Shown: positions 1-17,200 of the stretch, one piece after another
Layout: each line of letters starts with the position of its first letter
Numbering within the stretch: position 1 is the first letter of the stretch
From: Glandiceps talaboti
Lineage: Eukaryota > Hemichordata > Enteropneusta > Spengelidae
Assembly (NCBI RefSeq): GCF_964340395.1
Contig: NC_135566.1
Location: forward strand, 13,499,501-13,563,500
DNA length: 64,000 nucleotides
Direction: 5' to 3'
Translations under genes and position numbers: made by a program
Notes under the pieces: generated by a model
What the model saw: only the letters and a program-made list of their open reading frames with translations
Told to the model about the DNA's origin: nothing
Database searches by the model: none

Positions 1-71
1 CATTCATATAATAAAAACATTGTATTTTGGCGTATCTGTTTTATAGGGAGAAAAATGCTATTCATATTTAC

Positions 72-3000
72 CCTTCAATGGAATATAGGAAGGTTGCTGA
101 CGGATAGTTCAAACCTCGAACGTATTTCTTGACCTTTGGGTAATCGGGATGCTCAACAGATGTCCCTAATTAGTATTAAAATTAATAGAAATGTAACTAG
201 TCATTGCAGTAATAAAAAATTGTTAGAAAACTGTACACTGCAGTGAAAACACCACTAGTATGCGCACGCACGCACCAGTGCAAGTAATGTCTGGTACATA
301 ATGTATTAATATTCATGTTTGTACCCAAGAATAGCGAAATTAATTATATTGTAATAACAAATGATGTAACCTAACAAATGATGTTATATATTCACTTCGA
401 ATTCTCCCCTAATATCCACATATCTTGTTTATTCAGATGGGGTGTAAGTTTTTATTATATATATCTACACTACCTTATCTTGGGTGTTTTTTACTAACTT
501 CTTTTTGCAAAACGTGCATTCTTTCCATACAGTATGTGAAACACTTACAGTATAGTAAAATAAGATTTTTCTCCGGATAGCGTTTAACGCCAACAATATC
601 AATCATATCACGTGATGACACCAGTCCTCCAAGGTAACTTTGTAAGATAGTATACAATATCTCTGTATCCTATAAGTACAAAACATAATGAGAATATATA
701 GCAGAATTATATCACAAGTTTAAGGATCGAGTTATTGCTGCCTTAACACTGGCAGCAGGGACTGGCAGGAATTGCTATATTTTTGAGATCTCAATAGCCT
801 CTCTGTTAGATTAACGTAAGGGTGATCTACCGTTTGTTGTTCATCTCCCCTCAGAGCTCGAGATCTTTCTTGCATTTTGATATTTTCTATCTATAATAGT
901 AATGAGAAGGAGCTTTGTCCGGAGAATTTTCCGATTCAGCAGAATTGATTACAAAAGTATTAGCGGAGTTATGTCCACAAAACAGTTCTACACGGATGAT
1001 GCCTGGCGAACACTACTCATGAAGCGATTCGTCTATATTCGAGCTGTGTTTTGTCATATAACATGTCTGTGACTTTGGATCTCATATCTATAACTTCGGA
1101 TCTCTGGGTTAATTTTTTGACAATTAGCCTGGCAGATGTGACATCATAACCTTCAATTCTTTAACATACACAACTCTCACCTTGAAAAGCTGCAAACATA
1201 ACTTGTTACCTAACAAACATTGTATCTATACTCCGTGTAAATAGAAGTACGTGTGTTATTTTCTAGTATTGTTTCGGAGCGTAATTACAAGTGTACGCAA
1301 TTTCGTTGTTACATAGTTGTCATGGAGTGCATTATTTCATATGTGTACTGCACATACTCCTTGTAACAGTAGAAATTATATTGGTTTGGTGTTTCGCTAC
1401 TCTTGGGACATTTACGTTTTTGACACAAATTGGCATATTTCAACTCTAGACTAACAATAAAAGAGGTACAATAAACACAGCAGGACACTTTGCCCAATCA
1501 CATTGAACACTGATAAGCAATGCTGTTCTTTCACAGTGCAGTAAAACCAGGCTTCTATTAATGAAAACATTACACAAGGACTTGATGATTTTAATGGCTG
1601 CAATTGTTTATTTTCTAACTGGTAATCAACATATCAACTCGCCTACTTCTACATCCCCACTGTGCACAGCACCTTTTTTTATTTTGTGTTAAAATTTTGA
1701 AGTTTTCTGAGTGTGTGTAAAAATGTTATGCTACTATTGAGTGAAACACCAAACCAACGCCATTTTAGCAGACTAAATGCGATTGAATTGATAATAATAG
1801 TTTGTCAGACACACATACCTCGTCTAGAATCTGGATAGATTTCACTTCTTTGACAGATGTGTCCCATTTTACACGCTTGTCATTGTCAAGTGACAACTGC
1901 ATTACTTTTTCTGGTGAAGTATTGACCTCATATTCTGACTTATACCTGCTCGGTATTACAAAAGGGAAAAACGTTGTGATAATTTGTTTGGTATATATGG
2001 ACAATCATGGACGTTTATTCACAAGAGAGCGGTTTGCGATATTTTTCACACTTTGCTATCGTATATATGCTAAAGGTTGCTGCTCATGTTCCAAGGTCAA
2101 CATGAAGTTCAACAAAATTTAAAGACATTAATTTCTACCAGCCTAAATCGCTATATGGACAAGTCTTACTCTTGACTAAATCTCGTGAAATAATCAGCTC
2201 TGATATCAACATTCTTGATATTTTTTATAATAATATTTAAAATAAAAACATTCTAATATAAAAGTATCAATCATCGATTTTTACAAATTAGATATGAATA
2301 TAAATTACATAATTTTATAAGCTTATATAAAACTTACATTCGTCCATCGAAGTCAGAGCCCTGTCTGTAGAAGACCCTTACTCCTTTGTCTTTCTAGTAT
2401 ACATAAGCAAATGGAGAAATAAACAAAAGTTATCTTTCATGGTAATTGAAATCAAGCACAACCACAGAATCGTCTTGTATAACTTATGAACAACTTCAAC
2501 AAATCCACGGGAAACGAACTTTATGTGATTGTATTGGACGACGATTACTCTAATTTGTCGGATAATGAAAGACTAATTTATATAAAAGTACTTGGTGCCA
2601 AGGTTACAATAAGAAATACGACAAAGTATATTGAGAAAACATAATGTTGTAGAGAGAAGGAACATTTTGTACATCACCAGTTTAGTAGCATGCGTCTGTC
2701 TTACTTTCTACATAATATATCAACTTTGATTTGTTGTCAGGTGCCCCTCATAATGTCAGTTATTCTGGTTTGCTTTTTATTTAAATTGACATATTTAAAA
2801 ATTTTAAAGCCCATTTTGCTCGGAGATTGTCTTTTGTAACTTGTATGTATAGATTTATACATGATTTAGCCCACGTCACCATCATAAATAATTCTATTGC
2901 CACTACTACTGTCAAGTAACAAACTGCATATGAACATTATGAAGTCAATTAACTTTAAAAAGAACCACTGTTATTGGTGGCGCCCTCTCTCCTTGAAGGT

Positions 3001-3579
3001 TTGACAATCACATAGACCGTTACTCATTAAAAATAGAATCAAGTAGTACCTGTGTATCATCTATGTGTTGCCAGTATTACATTATACCTTGATGACTGTA
3101 CTTTGGTCATTAAAAAAGCTATGTCTCTTGGACAATTTCTGCTTGGTGAATTCTAAATTTCATTACTGTCACATCACTAAATAACCGTTCGATTATCCGT
3201 AATTTGCCTATGTACCATTAGATCAAATAAATTCAGAATTTCAACGTATAAGATCGATGATTTAATTATGTCAAAGTGGTGATTGCAGGGGCCTGGAAAC
3301 CAGTATTACGTACGTACGTATTCCATCCCTTCAGACGAGTCATCAACCAATAAATATATCTGTAGGATTATTTATTATATTCTGGAAACTGTATCTCGGA
3401 TGCCTGAGAAGTGCCTGGTGTATAGCAGTTAACAATATTTGGGGAAAAAACACTTTATATGAAAATAACAATACAAGTGCTTGTTTTACCTTGTCGTTGG
3501 CAAGAGTCCAGTCAGTCGCTGCTTCATATAAAAACACCTTGCTTAGAACACCATCTCCGATTGCCCTGTAATCTGCCAT
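72..3579 (-). CDS. STARD5: STARD5-like START-domain lipid-transfer protein, copy 1 (partial, last exon outside window)
   Basis: START domains are cytosolic lipid-binding folds; STARD5 is known to bind sterols or bile acids. Coding exons, minus strand in gene order: 3490-3579 (starts MADYRAIGDG), 2338-2393, 1819-1945, 549-669, 72-165. All have AG acceptors and GT donors, and the frame stays open across every junction. Diagnostic stretches are KDKGVRVFYRQGSDFDGRM, SPEKVMQL, RVKWDTSVKEV, the STARD5-type core SSRDMIDIVGVKRYPEKN, then TSVEHPDYPKVKKYVRGLNY. The final exon, which encodes the C-terminal helix, must lie left of base 1. The exon sizes 90, 56, 121 and 94 nt are identical to those of the copy at 5912-9260. 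I read the start from the shared N-terminus. The family is solid; STARD5 rather than STARD6 or a related member is likely but not proven. Confidence 0.82.
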
Positions 3580-5911
3580 TTTGCAATTGCCCGCTGCTTA
3601 CGATATGATCTGTACTATTCCAGTTGAGCTCTGTGGTGAACGGTGGAACCCTTGTTTTAGCATGTCATTTACATTAATTTTACCTGTTGTTCGATTGGTC
3701 TCAAACCAACTCGTGTCATTAAATGGCGAACTTTGCTTTTATTTCGTGCCTAATTACTGGGATAATAAAACAAAAAATCAAAATAAATTGATCAGCAACC
3801 TCTTCAACATGTCTATTTGTTCATAGTGTTTTAAATAGGTACTGAACACGTGGATTGTAATAGCCAGCGTGTGTACATATAAACGCGAATCAAAATGTTT
3901 ATGCAACGTAACGTTAACACTCGTATTATGAAACTTTTTCCAATGACAGTAGGGGTAACTTTTAAACAAATATTTCATTTGCTTTCCATTTATGAAGACC
4001 CGTCATTGAAAAGGCCGGGAAGACAGGCTGATCATCCACGCACTGTGTTCTTACTTCACTGCCGAAATTTACATGTGTGACATTGTGGCATGATACGTCA
4101 ATCCCAGTCTTAGGACTTGAACGCTCTGATATAGAATAGTTCGATTGTAAATTCTGAACAAATGTACAAAGTATCAATGCCACCATGATATACGTCATAT
4201 CTACAGTCTACTAAACATGGAAGGTATGTGATAGAGGTCCGGGGATAAAGGTCACCTATAGTTGAGATAAAAACGGCCCATTATCGTTGCTATGTTTCTC
4301 ACGACCTGTTTTTATTGAATGTGACGAAAACTAGTAACGACCTGTATGGACAGCAGAGAAGAAAATAAATCAAAACGGTACTGACGGTAGGATGGCAACA
4401 TCACAAGGGCAGACAGACAAACAGAGAGACATACAGACAGACAGACAGACAGACACCACTCTGACATAGAGTTGTATTTTAAAAGAGGCCTGTTGTACAG
4501 TGGGTGCATAATAAAGCTAGGCTTGTAACCTCTTTAACCCCTCCTAAGACAACGCTGATCGAGGCTATTTCAACTAGCCCTCTCAAAGTGTAATAGACAA
4601 ATACGCATTGTCAAAACAAAAGGCGTGGAAAGGGAAACTCCGACTTATCGTATATTTTTGGAATGGAGATGAGTCTATGTATTAGATCATGCATGAGGTT
4701 TCACTGGCAATACGAATCACGAAATGCACGAAATTGATGTATTATATCATATGTCGAAATACAAGCCTCCGTATCAGCCCTAACACTTACCTTTTCAATT
4801 TTGAATATTTTCTATCTATCTCACATAAACTTCCACTGAAATGCATAATGGATTCGTGTATAATATTAATTCAATAAAAATGTAGGAGGCCGAAACCATA
4901 ACACAAGTGAAATGTAAAGATAAGATTCAGACATGGCTTGTTGACTTTCATCACCTACTCTGTATTCAATCATGGACAGAATGATGAGTACATGTACATC
5001 TGAGTCAGGTTCAAGCGTCTAACACCATGTTATAAGCTGTGGTCTATCAGCTGGTATTATAAGACTTGACCATTGTTAATCCAAACCAACCCGTTTGTTG
5101 CACATCACATAATTTGCAATATTTGAGAGAGGCGCTTTTTTTTTTTAAACAAAATGTATCTGTTAGGAAGATGGTAAATGCCACTTGACATATACAAGGT
5201 GATATAACTTTTGCGAGAATGTCAGCCATATTTGTTTGAAAACTAGACTTCAGTACACTGTAGTTGGGTGCTATGCCTTTGATAAATACTTTCTTTGTAC
5301 ACAATCCATTGAAAAGTACAATTTAACACATACACGTGAAAGACATACTATCAAAATTCTTATATAATCGTACAATGATATGTAAACGACAATTTGTTTT
5401 GTAAAAATAAATAATTTCCTCCCTGGGTTTTATGACATTTGTGTCAATTCTCTGTACGTTTGCAAAACATTGCCTCTATAAGAATCTGGTGTATTGTGTG
5501 AGTTTAAAGTATTTACAATACGCACTTGATAAGATACGTGTACATCCCAATGAAACAAATACACATGTAACAATAGTAAGCCCTCTAACATACCCTCTAT
5601 CAGATTTTGTGTGCTAAGATATAAGAATAATATGGATTAGGATTTTATTTTATTTGTTTTATTTTATTTTATTTTTTTAAATGGAATTCTTTTTTTTCTT
5701 GCAAATTAAAAACACTGTCTTGTGCTGAGAATTGCTTCCAGCGATTTTCTACATAACATGGATTGTTTATTATATAACATATCATTTCCCTGCTAATCAA
5801 TTATTGGTCACGAGTCTTGACATATGCATGCACGTTCACTAAAATCCGCAACAATAAGTCAGGTCCAATGTCGTAGTATTATCCACATCGCTGCCTTACG
5901 TTCTGTACAAT
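3580..5911. other. Intergenic region upstream of STARD5-like copy 1 and downstream of copy 2
   Basis: No convincing exon is visible. About 3580-4330 resembles 9261-9990, the stretch upstream of the second STARD5-like gene (for example the related stretches near 4265-4325 and 9905-9970), so it is a duplicated upstream flank that may hold the promoter. A short (ACAG)n run lies near 4430-4455. The rest, about 4600-5900, is AT-rich and featureless apart from a T-rich patch near 5640-5700. Confidence 0.6.
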
Positions 5912-9260
<3,349 letters not shown>

Positions 9261-10489
9261 TTGACATCTACTCACAGATAATCAGTACTGTCCCAGTAGA
9301 GGGCAAAGGTGAACGAATGAATCTCTGCGTTAGCATGATATACACAAACTTACTCGAATGGTCACAAAACATTATTTCGTGGTGAATTTTGAAGCGTTTA
9401 TATTATGCTTAATTACTTGAGAATTACAGAAAATTAAAATTGTTTGAGCAATTTCAACACTTCTATCTGTTCATAGTGTGTCCACTAAATATGTGGATTG
9501 TAATAACAAACCGTAATTTCAGCGACTTAAATTTAAACATGGATCAAAATGAATAAGCAACATGTTCGTGTAATTAGCATTTTGAACATTTTCCAAAGTC
9601 TATAATACTAGTGACTTTTAAACAAATATTTCATTCCGTAAAAAAAGCGTACCTTCAATTGAAGAAACTTCATTGAAAAGACCGGGGTGATTTTTACTGT
9701 GAAAATTGAGATGACTTTGCTCGCACTGCAGGTTTACCTCACTGCCAAACATGCCTTTGTGGGATTGTTCGCCAAGCGCAAGCCTTCGACGTTCAGATAT
9801 AGTTTGATAACATTGTAAACTTTGAACTAATGTACAAAGTCATGATATCTGTTGTCAAATAGACACAAGGTGCGTGATAAAGAGTCAGTGTAAAGGTCGC
9901 CCATAGTTAAAATAAGGGCGACCCATTTTCTTTCCTGTCTTTTCATGACCCTACTTATATTGAATCTGACGTAAGAAAATGGCGACCTCTATGGCCACAT
10001 TCGAAAAAATACAACTTTACCTATTGTAAAATGGCAAAACCAAACGAAAATCATCATTAAATTGAGCGATAATTTAACATAATAATTGAAATTCGTGATT
10101 TAAAAAAATAAGAAAACGTTCATGCTGCTACTGACTACATAATTGTTCTTTATATAGTCTACAGGCTATCTGTGGCATCGAATCTCTTCCCACGTCTAGC
10201 TTAATGAGGTCCTGAGATGAAATTTCAAATTCAAATGAAGCCACCTACACAATCATGTCTTTATAGTATTCTGCCCAATGATAAGTTTAATAGTGTTTAT
10301 AGGGAGGAGTTACATAATGCCCAAATGTCACCTCAGGATGCTATTACATTGTACTATGTTTACATCATTCTAACAGTTTGGGGTTTACTCATTTGCATGA
10401 AGAACCTTTGGTTCATGATTTATCACTGACCGAGATCGGGTGAAGAAAGTCCTTAGAGAAGTCAGTGATAGCCCCGAGGTTATTATTTA
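9261..10489. other. Upstream flank of STARD5-like copy 2 and intergenic sequence
   Basis: The stretch 9261-9990 parallels 3580-4330 upstream of copy 1, so it probably includes the promoter, though no clear TATA motif stands out. From 9990 to 10489 I see nothing recognisable. Confidence 0.5.
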
Positions 10490-10628
10490 TAAGGCTGGCA
10501 TTCATAATGGACCCAATTGACTTGCTAGTATAGACTCTAAATACATGAAATGAGATATTTTGATTTGAAATTTAGGACGCTCTTGAGATAATCAAGCAAG
10601 AATCGCTTTGACATCGAGATGTAAAAAC

Positions 10629-10645
10629 CACTACTACTACTACTG

Positions 10646-10694
<49 letters not shown>
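10629..10694. repeat. (ACT)n microsatellite
   Basis: A near-perfect trinucleotide tract followed by a C run and a short (CA)n run. It lies in the duplicated block and is absent from the matching position in the other block. Confidence 0.95.
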
Positions 10695-10782
10695 CCCCCC
10701 CCCTCCACACACACACACGGTATACACGGTTGAATGAGTTCATTGAAAGTTCTGATCAGCCCTGGTGAATCTAACCATATAT

Positions 10783-11150
10783 ATGAAGTCATGATGGGTG
10801 AATGGTTAGCGTGACCGGCTTGGAATCTACAGGTTGCAGGTTCGAGCTCGAGCCCCGTCGCTCCCTGCTGTTTGTTTCTGAGTGGCTAAAGTCCTTGGGC
10901 AAGATTTGAACCACGTCTGTGCCTCAGTCAACCCAGCTGTATAATTGGGGACCTGGTAGGATGTAGGTTGCAATGTGAAGGCTTTAATCCTATGCGCTTA
11001 AATGGCTGCAATGGATTGTATGCTCCCCGGTGAGTTGAGGAAGACTAAAGGGCCGTTGTGCTGTTCTGATCCGAGCCAGGGGTAATAATTGTAAAGTGCT
11101 TTGAGCACGGAGTGGGAAAGCGCTAGTATATAAGAACCCAACATTATATA
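10783..11150 (+). mobile_element. tRNA-derived SINE
   Basis: The head resembles a tRNA gene: an A-box-like ATGGTTAGCGTGACCGG near 10802-10818 and a B box GGTTCGAGCTC at 10839-10849, correctly spaced for RNA polymerase III. The tail (about 11085-11135) contains AAAGTGCTTTGAGCACGG and AAAGCGCTAGTATATAAG, typical of 3' ends borrowed from CR1/L2-type LINEs. The element interrupts a duplicated block between ACCATATA and TCACACC; the block at 21.6 kb has the empty site. Short ATATAT flanks may be the target duplication. Confidence 0.82.
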
Positions 11151-12373
11151 TCACACCGTAGAATATATCCCATCTTACACTCATATCCTGGAGCGAGATT
11201 AATCGCTGTTTAAGATACCTTTGAAGGATTTACCATAAGCCTGTTCAGATTTCTATGGAGCACTAGGACTGCTTTGTACCCTAACAATGGCTCTTCTCTA
11301 GTGCAAGCAGATACCGTTAGGCTTCAGATTATATTAAATATACTGTGTTAAAGTACAATTTGCCATAAATGTCGGTACACTGCTATGAAAAGTTTCTTCC
11401 AGCTATGGCTCATGTCACCTGGACGTTCTCTTTATATAAAAATGCACGTTTCAATCAGATTTATAACAGGATATAAGATGTTAGTGTTTCATTTCTTATA
11501 TAGTGTGGTGAGAATTGTCCTCAAGTTACCTTTTGATACAGTTCTATAAAGGTAAGACGAGTGTCCATACATGCTCCTTGTCTGCGATTCAGGTTTGGGG
11601 TGACAATTCATATATATCACGTCACCATGGTAATGTCAAGGATTTCCCTTTCAGTCCATATATCACGGGCTGTATATGTTAGTAATCATCCTTCGTTGGT
11701 GTAAGTAGGTATTAGTCCAGGAGTACTCCCCAAATTTGTACACATCTTGTCATGAGTGAGACACAGCCAACTGATGAGGTCTGTAGTATAGAACATTCGA
11801 CCAGTTGTTTGGCCAGTTTAAGAAATCCTCCGACAGTAGGAATTGAACCCAGGACCGATGAATTTATACCACGGCACTGTGGTACTGTCCGGTCAGTCTA
11901 CTGTCTAGTCATTCAGGTCTGGCAACGTACATGTGTAGCATCCTGCAGCTGTGTGAGAATCATTCTTGATTGCTCGTGTAATTATTCTGGGAGTATCTTC
12001 AAATTAGCACCAGTGTCATGAGTGGGACACCTCCGAATGATACAGTCTGTTCATCAAGATCGTGGGACACTCACACATGGTGTAACATCCTTGCCATTTC
12101 TATTTGGCTGTAGGTGCAATAGGGTCACCTAACAGCAGTGATAACTTGAGGGTTGTTTCTCTAGACAAATTTACACCAGTAAGGGCCACAGACCCTCTCG
12201 TTTCCTCTTGCCAATCACCTCGTACAGTAAGTTTACTGAAGATGCGTATCCCACACGGATGTGCATTGTAATTATAGTATCCAATCTATGTCATGTATAA
12301 AATGAAACATTACGGATAATGATATTCTCTTATATGGGCTAATAATATAGCTGACGATTTGATCAATTAATTG

Positions 12374-12520
12374 TGGACGTTAGCGCATTGTCAACATATA
12401 CTCAATGTAGTCTGAAAGTTGATGCCACTTTGGTTTTGCATGTTGTACTCACGCTAACGCAGGAACAAACTGGACGATCTGTCAACATGCGGCGCTGTAC
12501 CTACAGTGCCTTGGTGTTAC
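12374..12520 (+). pseudogene. Relic of lectin-gene exon 6 (FTP domain, second half)
   Basis: Read on the plus strand, this stretch encodes TQCSLKVDATLVLHVVLTLT and QTGRSVN. Functional exon 6 of the lectin genes reads [20 protein letters not shown] and QTGRFVT. The similarity is clear at DNA level too (ACTCAATGTAGTC, AAAGTTGATGCCAC, ACTGGACGAT), but a conserved cysteine is lost and the match fades after about 12520. No flanking lectin exons are recognisable, so this is a degenerate fragment. Confidence 0.72.
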
Positions 12521-14249
12521 TTTTCAGAGGTCATTTTAATAAGCAAAATTTTAAGCAGTTTCCAGTGCATTAAGGGCAAAAATAAAAATAAGCGAAAAAG
12601 AAGTCATAACTATTCCATGTACGCTTTGCGTTTTTTGACTATCACACCGTGGTAGGCCTTAAGCTTGGCTTGATATTCACACATCATATCAATCATCTAT
12701 AATTTTACATTTTGTTAATAGACCAATACTAACTTTTTACACGATTGACAAACGGACAAACTCCTAACACACAGTACAGACAGGCAAATATACAAAAATT
12801 GGGAAAATGGTATGTATATTTATTGTTCATCTAATAAAGGGGTTATTGGTTAATCTTACACATTTCCATGTTTAAAAAAATAACTGATTTTTAGAACAAG
12901 ATCATCAGCTTTTGTATTTTGAGCATTTTTCAACCCGGCTATAATAGGTAAGATGAAATACACATCCACAGAATTTTACACCAACAGTATATTTTGTATC
13001 ACAACCTTTGAACCTAAGAATAATATTATGCACAAATTACATCCTCGCCAGTGCAACTCATCCGCACGGGAAAAAATGACATAAAAGTACACAATGCCGG
13101 CTGACGACAAAGGAAGATTTTACTAGTAAGAGCAAACAAACATGTCTCAGCTTATTTTTGTCAAAATTTCACTATATTGAACTCGAGGCTTACACGATAA
13201 CAAGGTAAACAATCACTTATAATTAAGGTAGAGTGCGCCTCTGGGTCTAATTTCACTGAACATCAGAGTTCTTAACATTGCTCCAAACTTTGCCATATAA
13301 ACCTCCCTTCTACATGTGCTTTTGAAATAATAAAAGAAATTTAGGGGTCCATCGTCTTGTTTTCAAGGAAACCGACAATCTTTTTTCCATCGAATATTTG
13401 GCAGCCATTTTGGATTCTAAAATGTCTTAATTCTGTAACATTTTGACCTCTGTTTCAAAAATATATATGGTGATCCCTGATTTTTTCTTCTTGATTTTAA
13501 CTGAGAATGGGTTTGCAATTTCTTGAACAAAGTACCAGCAAAAGTTTAAACAGTTTATTTCCGAGGCGCATTTCACGTTAGTAACAAACATGTCATGTTC
13601 TATATATTTAACGACACAGCAAGTGTTGTATTTGGTCATTGTGAATGTCATTAGTAGTAAATAAACGACACAAATTCACTTTCAGTAACTTCATATGTAT
13701 ATACACACAAACAATAAATACACAAAATATATAAATGTGTATAGAGGCAAGAAAATACACATCAAAATGAGAGTGTTGTCAAAACAATACATGATGTTGA
13801 TTAAGGAAGACAGTGTATATATAAAGTAGGACACAGAGAGTCATGGAAAGAGATAAAACAGCAGGAAATACAACATCCAGTGCTCTTGCATGCACAAGAG
13901 TCGTCGTCATAAAGAGTGGTGTATTCACTGCTTACCACTATACCAACAAGTCTTTTCAATAGTGTTACACTTCTATTCAGGATCTGAAGGAATGATTAAA
14001 AAGAAAAGTTATTTAACAGTATAGTACTGCACTATTAAAAAACATTTACTATCATGTTATTTTTGTGTAGAAAAGCATATGACATTCGTGTCAAATCTTG
14101 GCCCCTCACTCCCTTTCTCTCTATTTAAAGGTATGTAAGAGTGTTTGACACTTGTGTCAAATCCTGGCAAAAAAACCCACATCTCATCAAAAGGTGTTGT
14201 ATTCCAAATCATCACCATGGGCAGACAGCTCACTAATATCATCCTTCTT
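12521..14249. other. 3' flank and 3' UTR of lectin gene A
   Basis: No coding exon is recognised. The part nearest the gene resembles the 3' flank of gene B: about 13140-13210 matches 23262-23335, and 14170-14250 matches 23790-23868. So it probably contains the 3' UTR of gene A. The stretch 12600-13100 is AT-rich with nothing identifiable. Confidence 0.5.
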
Positions 14250-17200
14250 CTATAGAGGATCTGGAGTAACTGAAGCAAATGTTTGTCGCATACAGGACAC
14301 GTCTTTTTGTGTAGAACAAATTATGCAAACAATATCGAATTTAAGAAAGTTGAACACAATCTCTCAAGGTGTTACATTCCGTGTTTATTCATTCAATTAC
14401 CACGGCGAAATCTCCATATACTTCACCTGAAATGATAAAAGGATGCACACTATATTTAATAGACCTACCACTGTATTCACATACGAAGTACCTGGTCGAT
14501 TCATGACACGGTACATCATTCCATCTGAACTGAAATTCCCTCCTGAAAGATGAAATAGGTGAAAAGATGTTAAATCGTATAAAGCTATACTAATTGGTAC
14601 AAATGGGATTGGGAATGCCTGATATATTTGCCATGTACAAAGCAGTGACAATTAACTCGATGAGGAGACACTGTGATGAAACCATAAACCACCCTTGGAA
14701 ATTATTTTTACATAGAATCTTAAAATCAGGAGGGTGAATGAGTTTATTATTGCAATGTAATTTTGATGTGGATTTTTTGCTGGACCGAAACATTCCTGGT
14801 TTTCTCTATGGTATGTAGAAAGCATGGTCTAATCTTAGCATAGAGATGTCCCTCAGGGGAAATGATGTAACCTCAAAGAAAATTTTTTTCTAGATATAAC
14901 AAAGATAGTTTAATTGCTGGTAAATCAATGTTTTATCCTGAATTTGCAAATGTTGGCATTTTGCATTTGGAGCAATTATATGGAGAGGATGGACAAAAGG
15001 TAGATTGGGAATATATGCAAAATAAAGGAGTTCCTCAGTCCTCAATACTTCGATGGTTTGGGCTGAGGAATGCTATGCCTACAAAGCCAAATAGTCAAAT
15101 AAATCCTGATACAGCGGTATGCGAAATCAAGGTTTATTTTGGTAGAGAGTCTCTTCCATTAGCCAATTGTACAGCAAGAATAATTATTCATAGAATACTT
15201 GAAAATGTATTTGTTCGACCAAGAGCAGAAGTGTATTGTACAGATGTGTTTGATAAGAGAATAGGCTTATGGGAAGCAATATATCAACTGCCAATGAAGA
15301 TTACTAGAAACACAAAACTCAGAGAATATCAGTTCAAGATAGTACATAACATTTTAGTCACAAATGTTAAATTATGTAAACCAATACCACCAAAGGTTGA
15401 CACATTCCACATTCTGTAAGAATGTGGAAGGGACATTACGTACCCTAACGCAACACAATCCTCGTTTGAACCCCAGGGTCCACCGTTGTTTGGCTCACCA
15501 GCGTTCCAGTTTGTAAAACCGTACGCGCCTGGTGTTGTTCCATCAAAGTAGCGGTGACTACCTTCAGATGCAATATCATTCAGACCAAAAAGCCACCCAT
15601 CTAGGCATGAGAAAATTCATGCATAACTTTGAATAAAATAAATGTACTGTACATTATTCTATCATCATAAAATTTAAATTGTGTCTGGAATTGGGGTATT
15701 CATAGCATGCACTATAAGCTGATGTAGAAGTCCGGTTGGAAAACTTTTATTCATATAAGTGCGAAAAGAGTGGAGGCATTAATAAACTCAAAGTATTTAA
15801 ATTTGACGACAAAAATCATTCCGTAAAATCTTGTTAATGTACATGCAAAGTTACACTAGATATGTAGCTTGCATACTAAAGATATTGTCTAATTACCGAA
15901 TGTCAGTATAGTGGTGGCACCGAAGCTTTAAAGGTGAAGAAGCACATTTACTTAAGCAAGATTTACATGTGCAACTTGTTATTATAATGTATGTACCATG
16001 TAATATAAAGTTTTCATCGAATATCATTGATTATGCAAATTAATGAATTATTATAATTAGAGCTAACTTTATAAGATACACGCGTTTTGTTATAATGCAT
16101 GTATTAAATTATATTAAATGTGTTCATAGACAGACAGATAGACACACACACACGTAAAGTTCGAAGATAACAATCCCATATGGAAGATGAAATTGAAATT
16201 GAATATATATGGCCTTTCTAATTAGGATTCGTTTCCACCTGTAGATACATTTTACTATGTGTTCCTTAGTTAACTCTATCAATGTCTAAGCACATATTAA
16301 TAAAACATCATCAAACTCACAAACGTTCATTTGAAGTTCGGTCTGTACCATCAGTTGTTCAATATAGCTTTGCTGGTCTGCATTTCGAATTGTAGCTAAG
16401 TGGGCACCAAGTCCTTCACAATGGGCTTTAGCGTTTGTATATGATTTCTTTATAGTCACCACTTCGTATCGTCTCCTTACTGGTATAAAAAATATTAAAA
16501 ACGTAAATTTGACCCAAAGCATAAAAATATACAATTCAATAGGAACATGAGTGAGATGTATTCAGTATTAAATATATCTTGAAAGGTTAGATTTAAAAAC
16601 ACATTCTTTAAGTTCGACTTTTGAATTGAAAACTCCAGATTTAATGGACAAAAGACCCCAGCTTAGATTTCTTGGCAAAACATCTAGGCCAGCCTGTTCT
16701 TGCTTGAAGGAAATTGTTGTGTAGTTAAAACCCTGCATAATCAGACTCATTAATTGGACACTTACATGGAGCATGCACCTGCACCTCACAAAGGGAGAGC
16801 TTTTCTGCCGTATTTTCCAACAGTATGGTGACGAATCTTCCCATCTGATCACATGTGAACGTAAGTATATTTTCTAAGACCATGTTTGCATCAACTTTGG
16901 GACCACACTGAGTAGCTTCTGACACTGTGCTAGTGTCCCCGATCAAAACGACGGCATTTAGCAGTTTGTCGGCTATATTTCAGACATGTGAGAGAATGAT
17001 AAAGAGAGTGTGTTATGCTTTCCATGCGTAATGGAGCATGGAGTAAGTTTTTTTTCTATTTTGAGGCAGGTAAGGTCTACTTTAAGCGTTGCCTTCTAAG
17101 ACATACTTACTGAAATTACGTATCACGCATCTTGTGTGTGTGCGTGTGTGTGTGTGTGGGGGGGGGGTATACCTATGTGTCTGTGTGTGAGGGGTGTGTG

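Larger units (their letters stand above)
10490..12290. repeat. Duplicated block in the 3' flank of lectin gene A
   Basis: This block matches 21330-22652 in the 3' flank of lectin gene B in the same orientation. The match starts near AATGGACCC and AAGCAAGAA-type segments, runs through AACCATATA and CACACCGTAGAAT, and ends near the related 3' ends ATCCAATCTATG and ATCCGATCTATG. The copy here is longer mainly because of the SINE at 10783-11150. No gene is evident. Its position beside both genes supports tandem segmental duplication of a gene-plus-flank unit. Confidence 0.75.
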
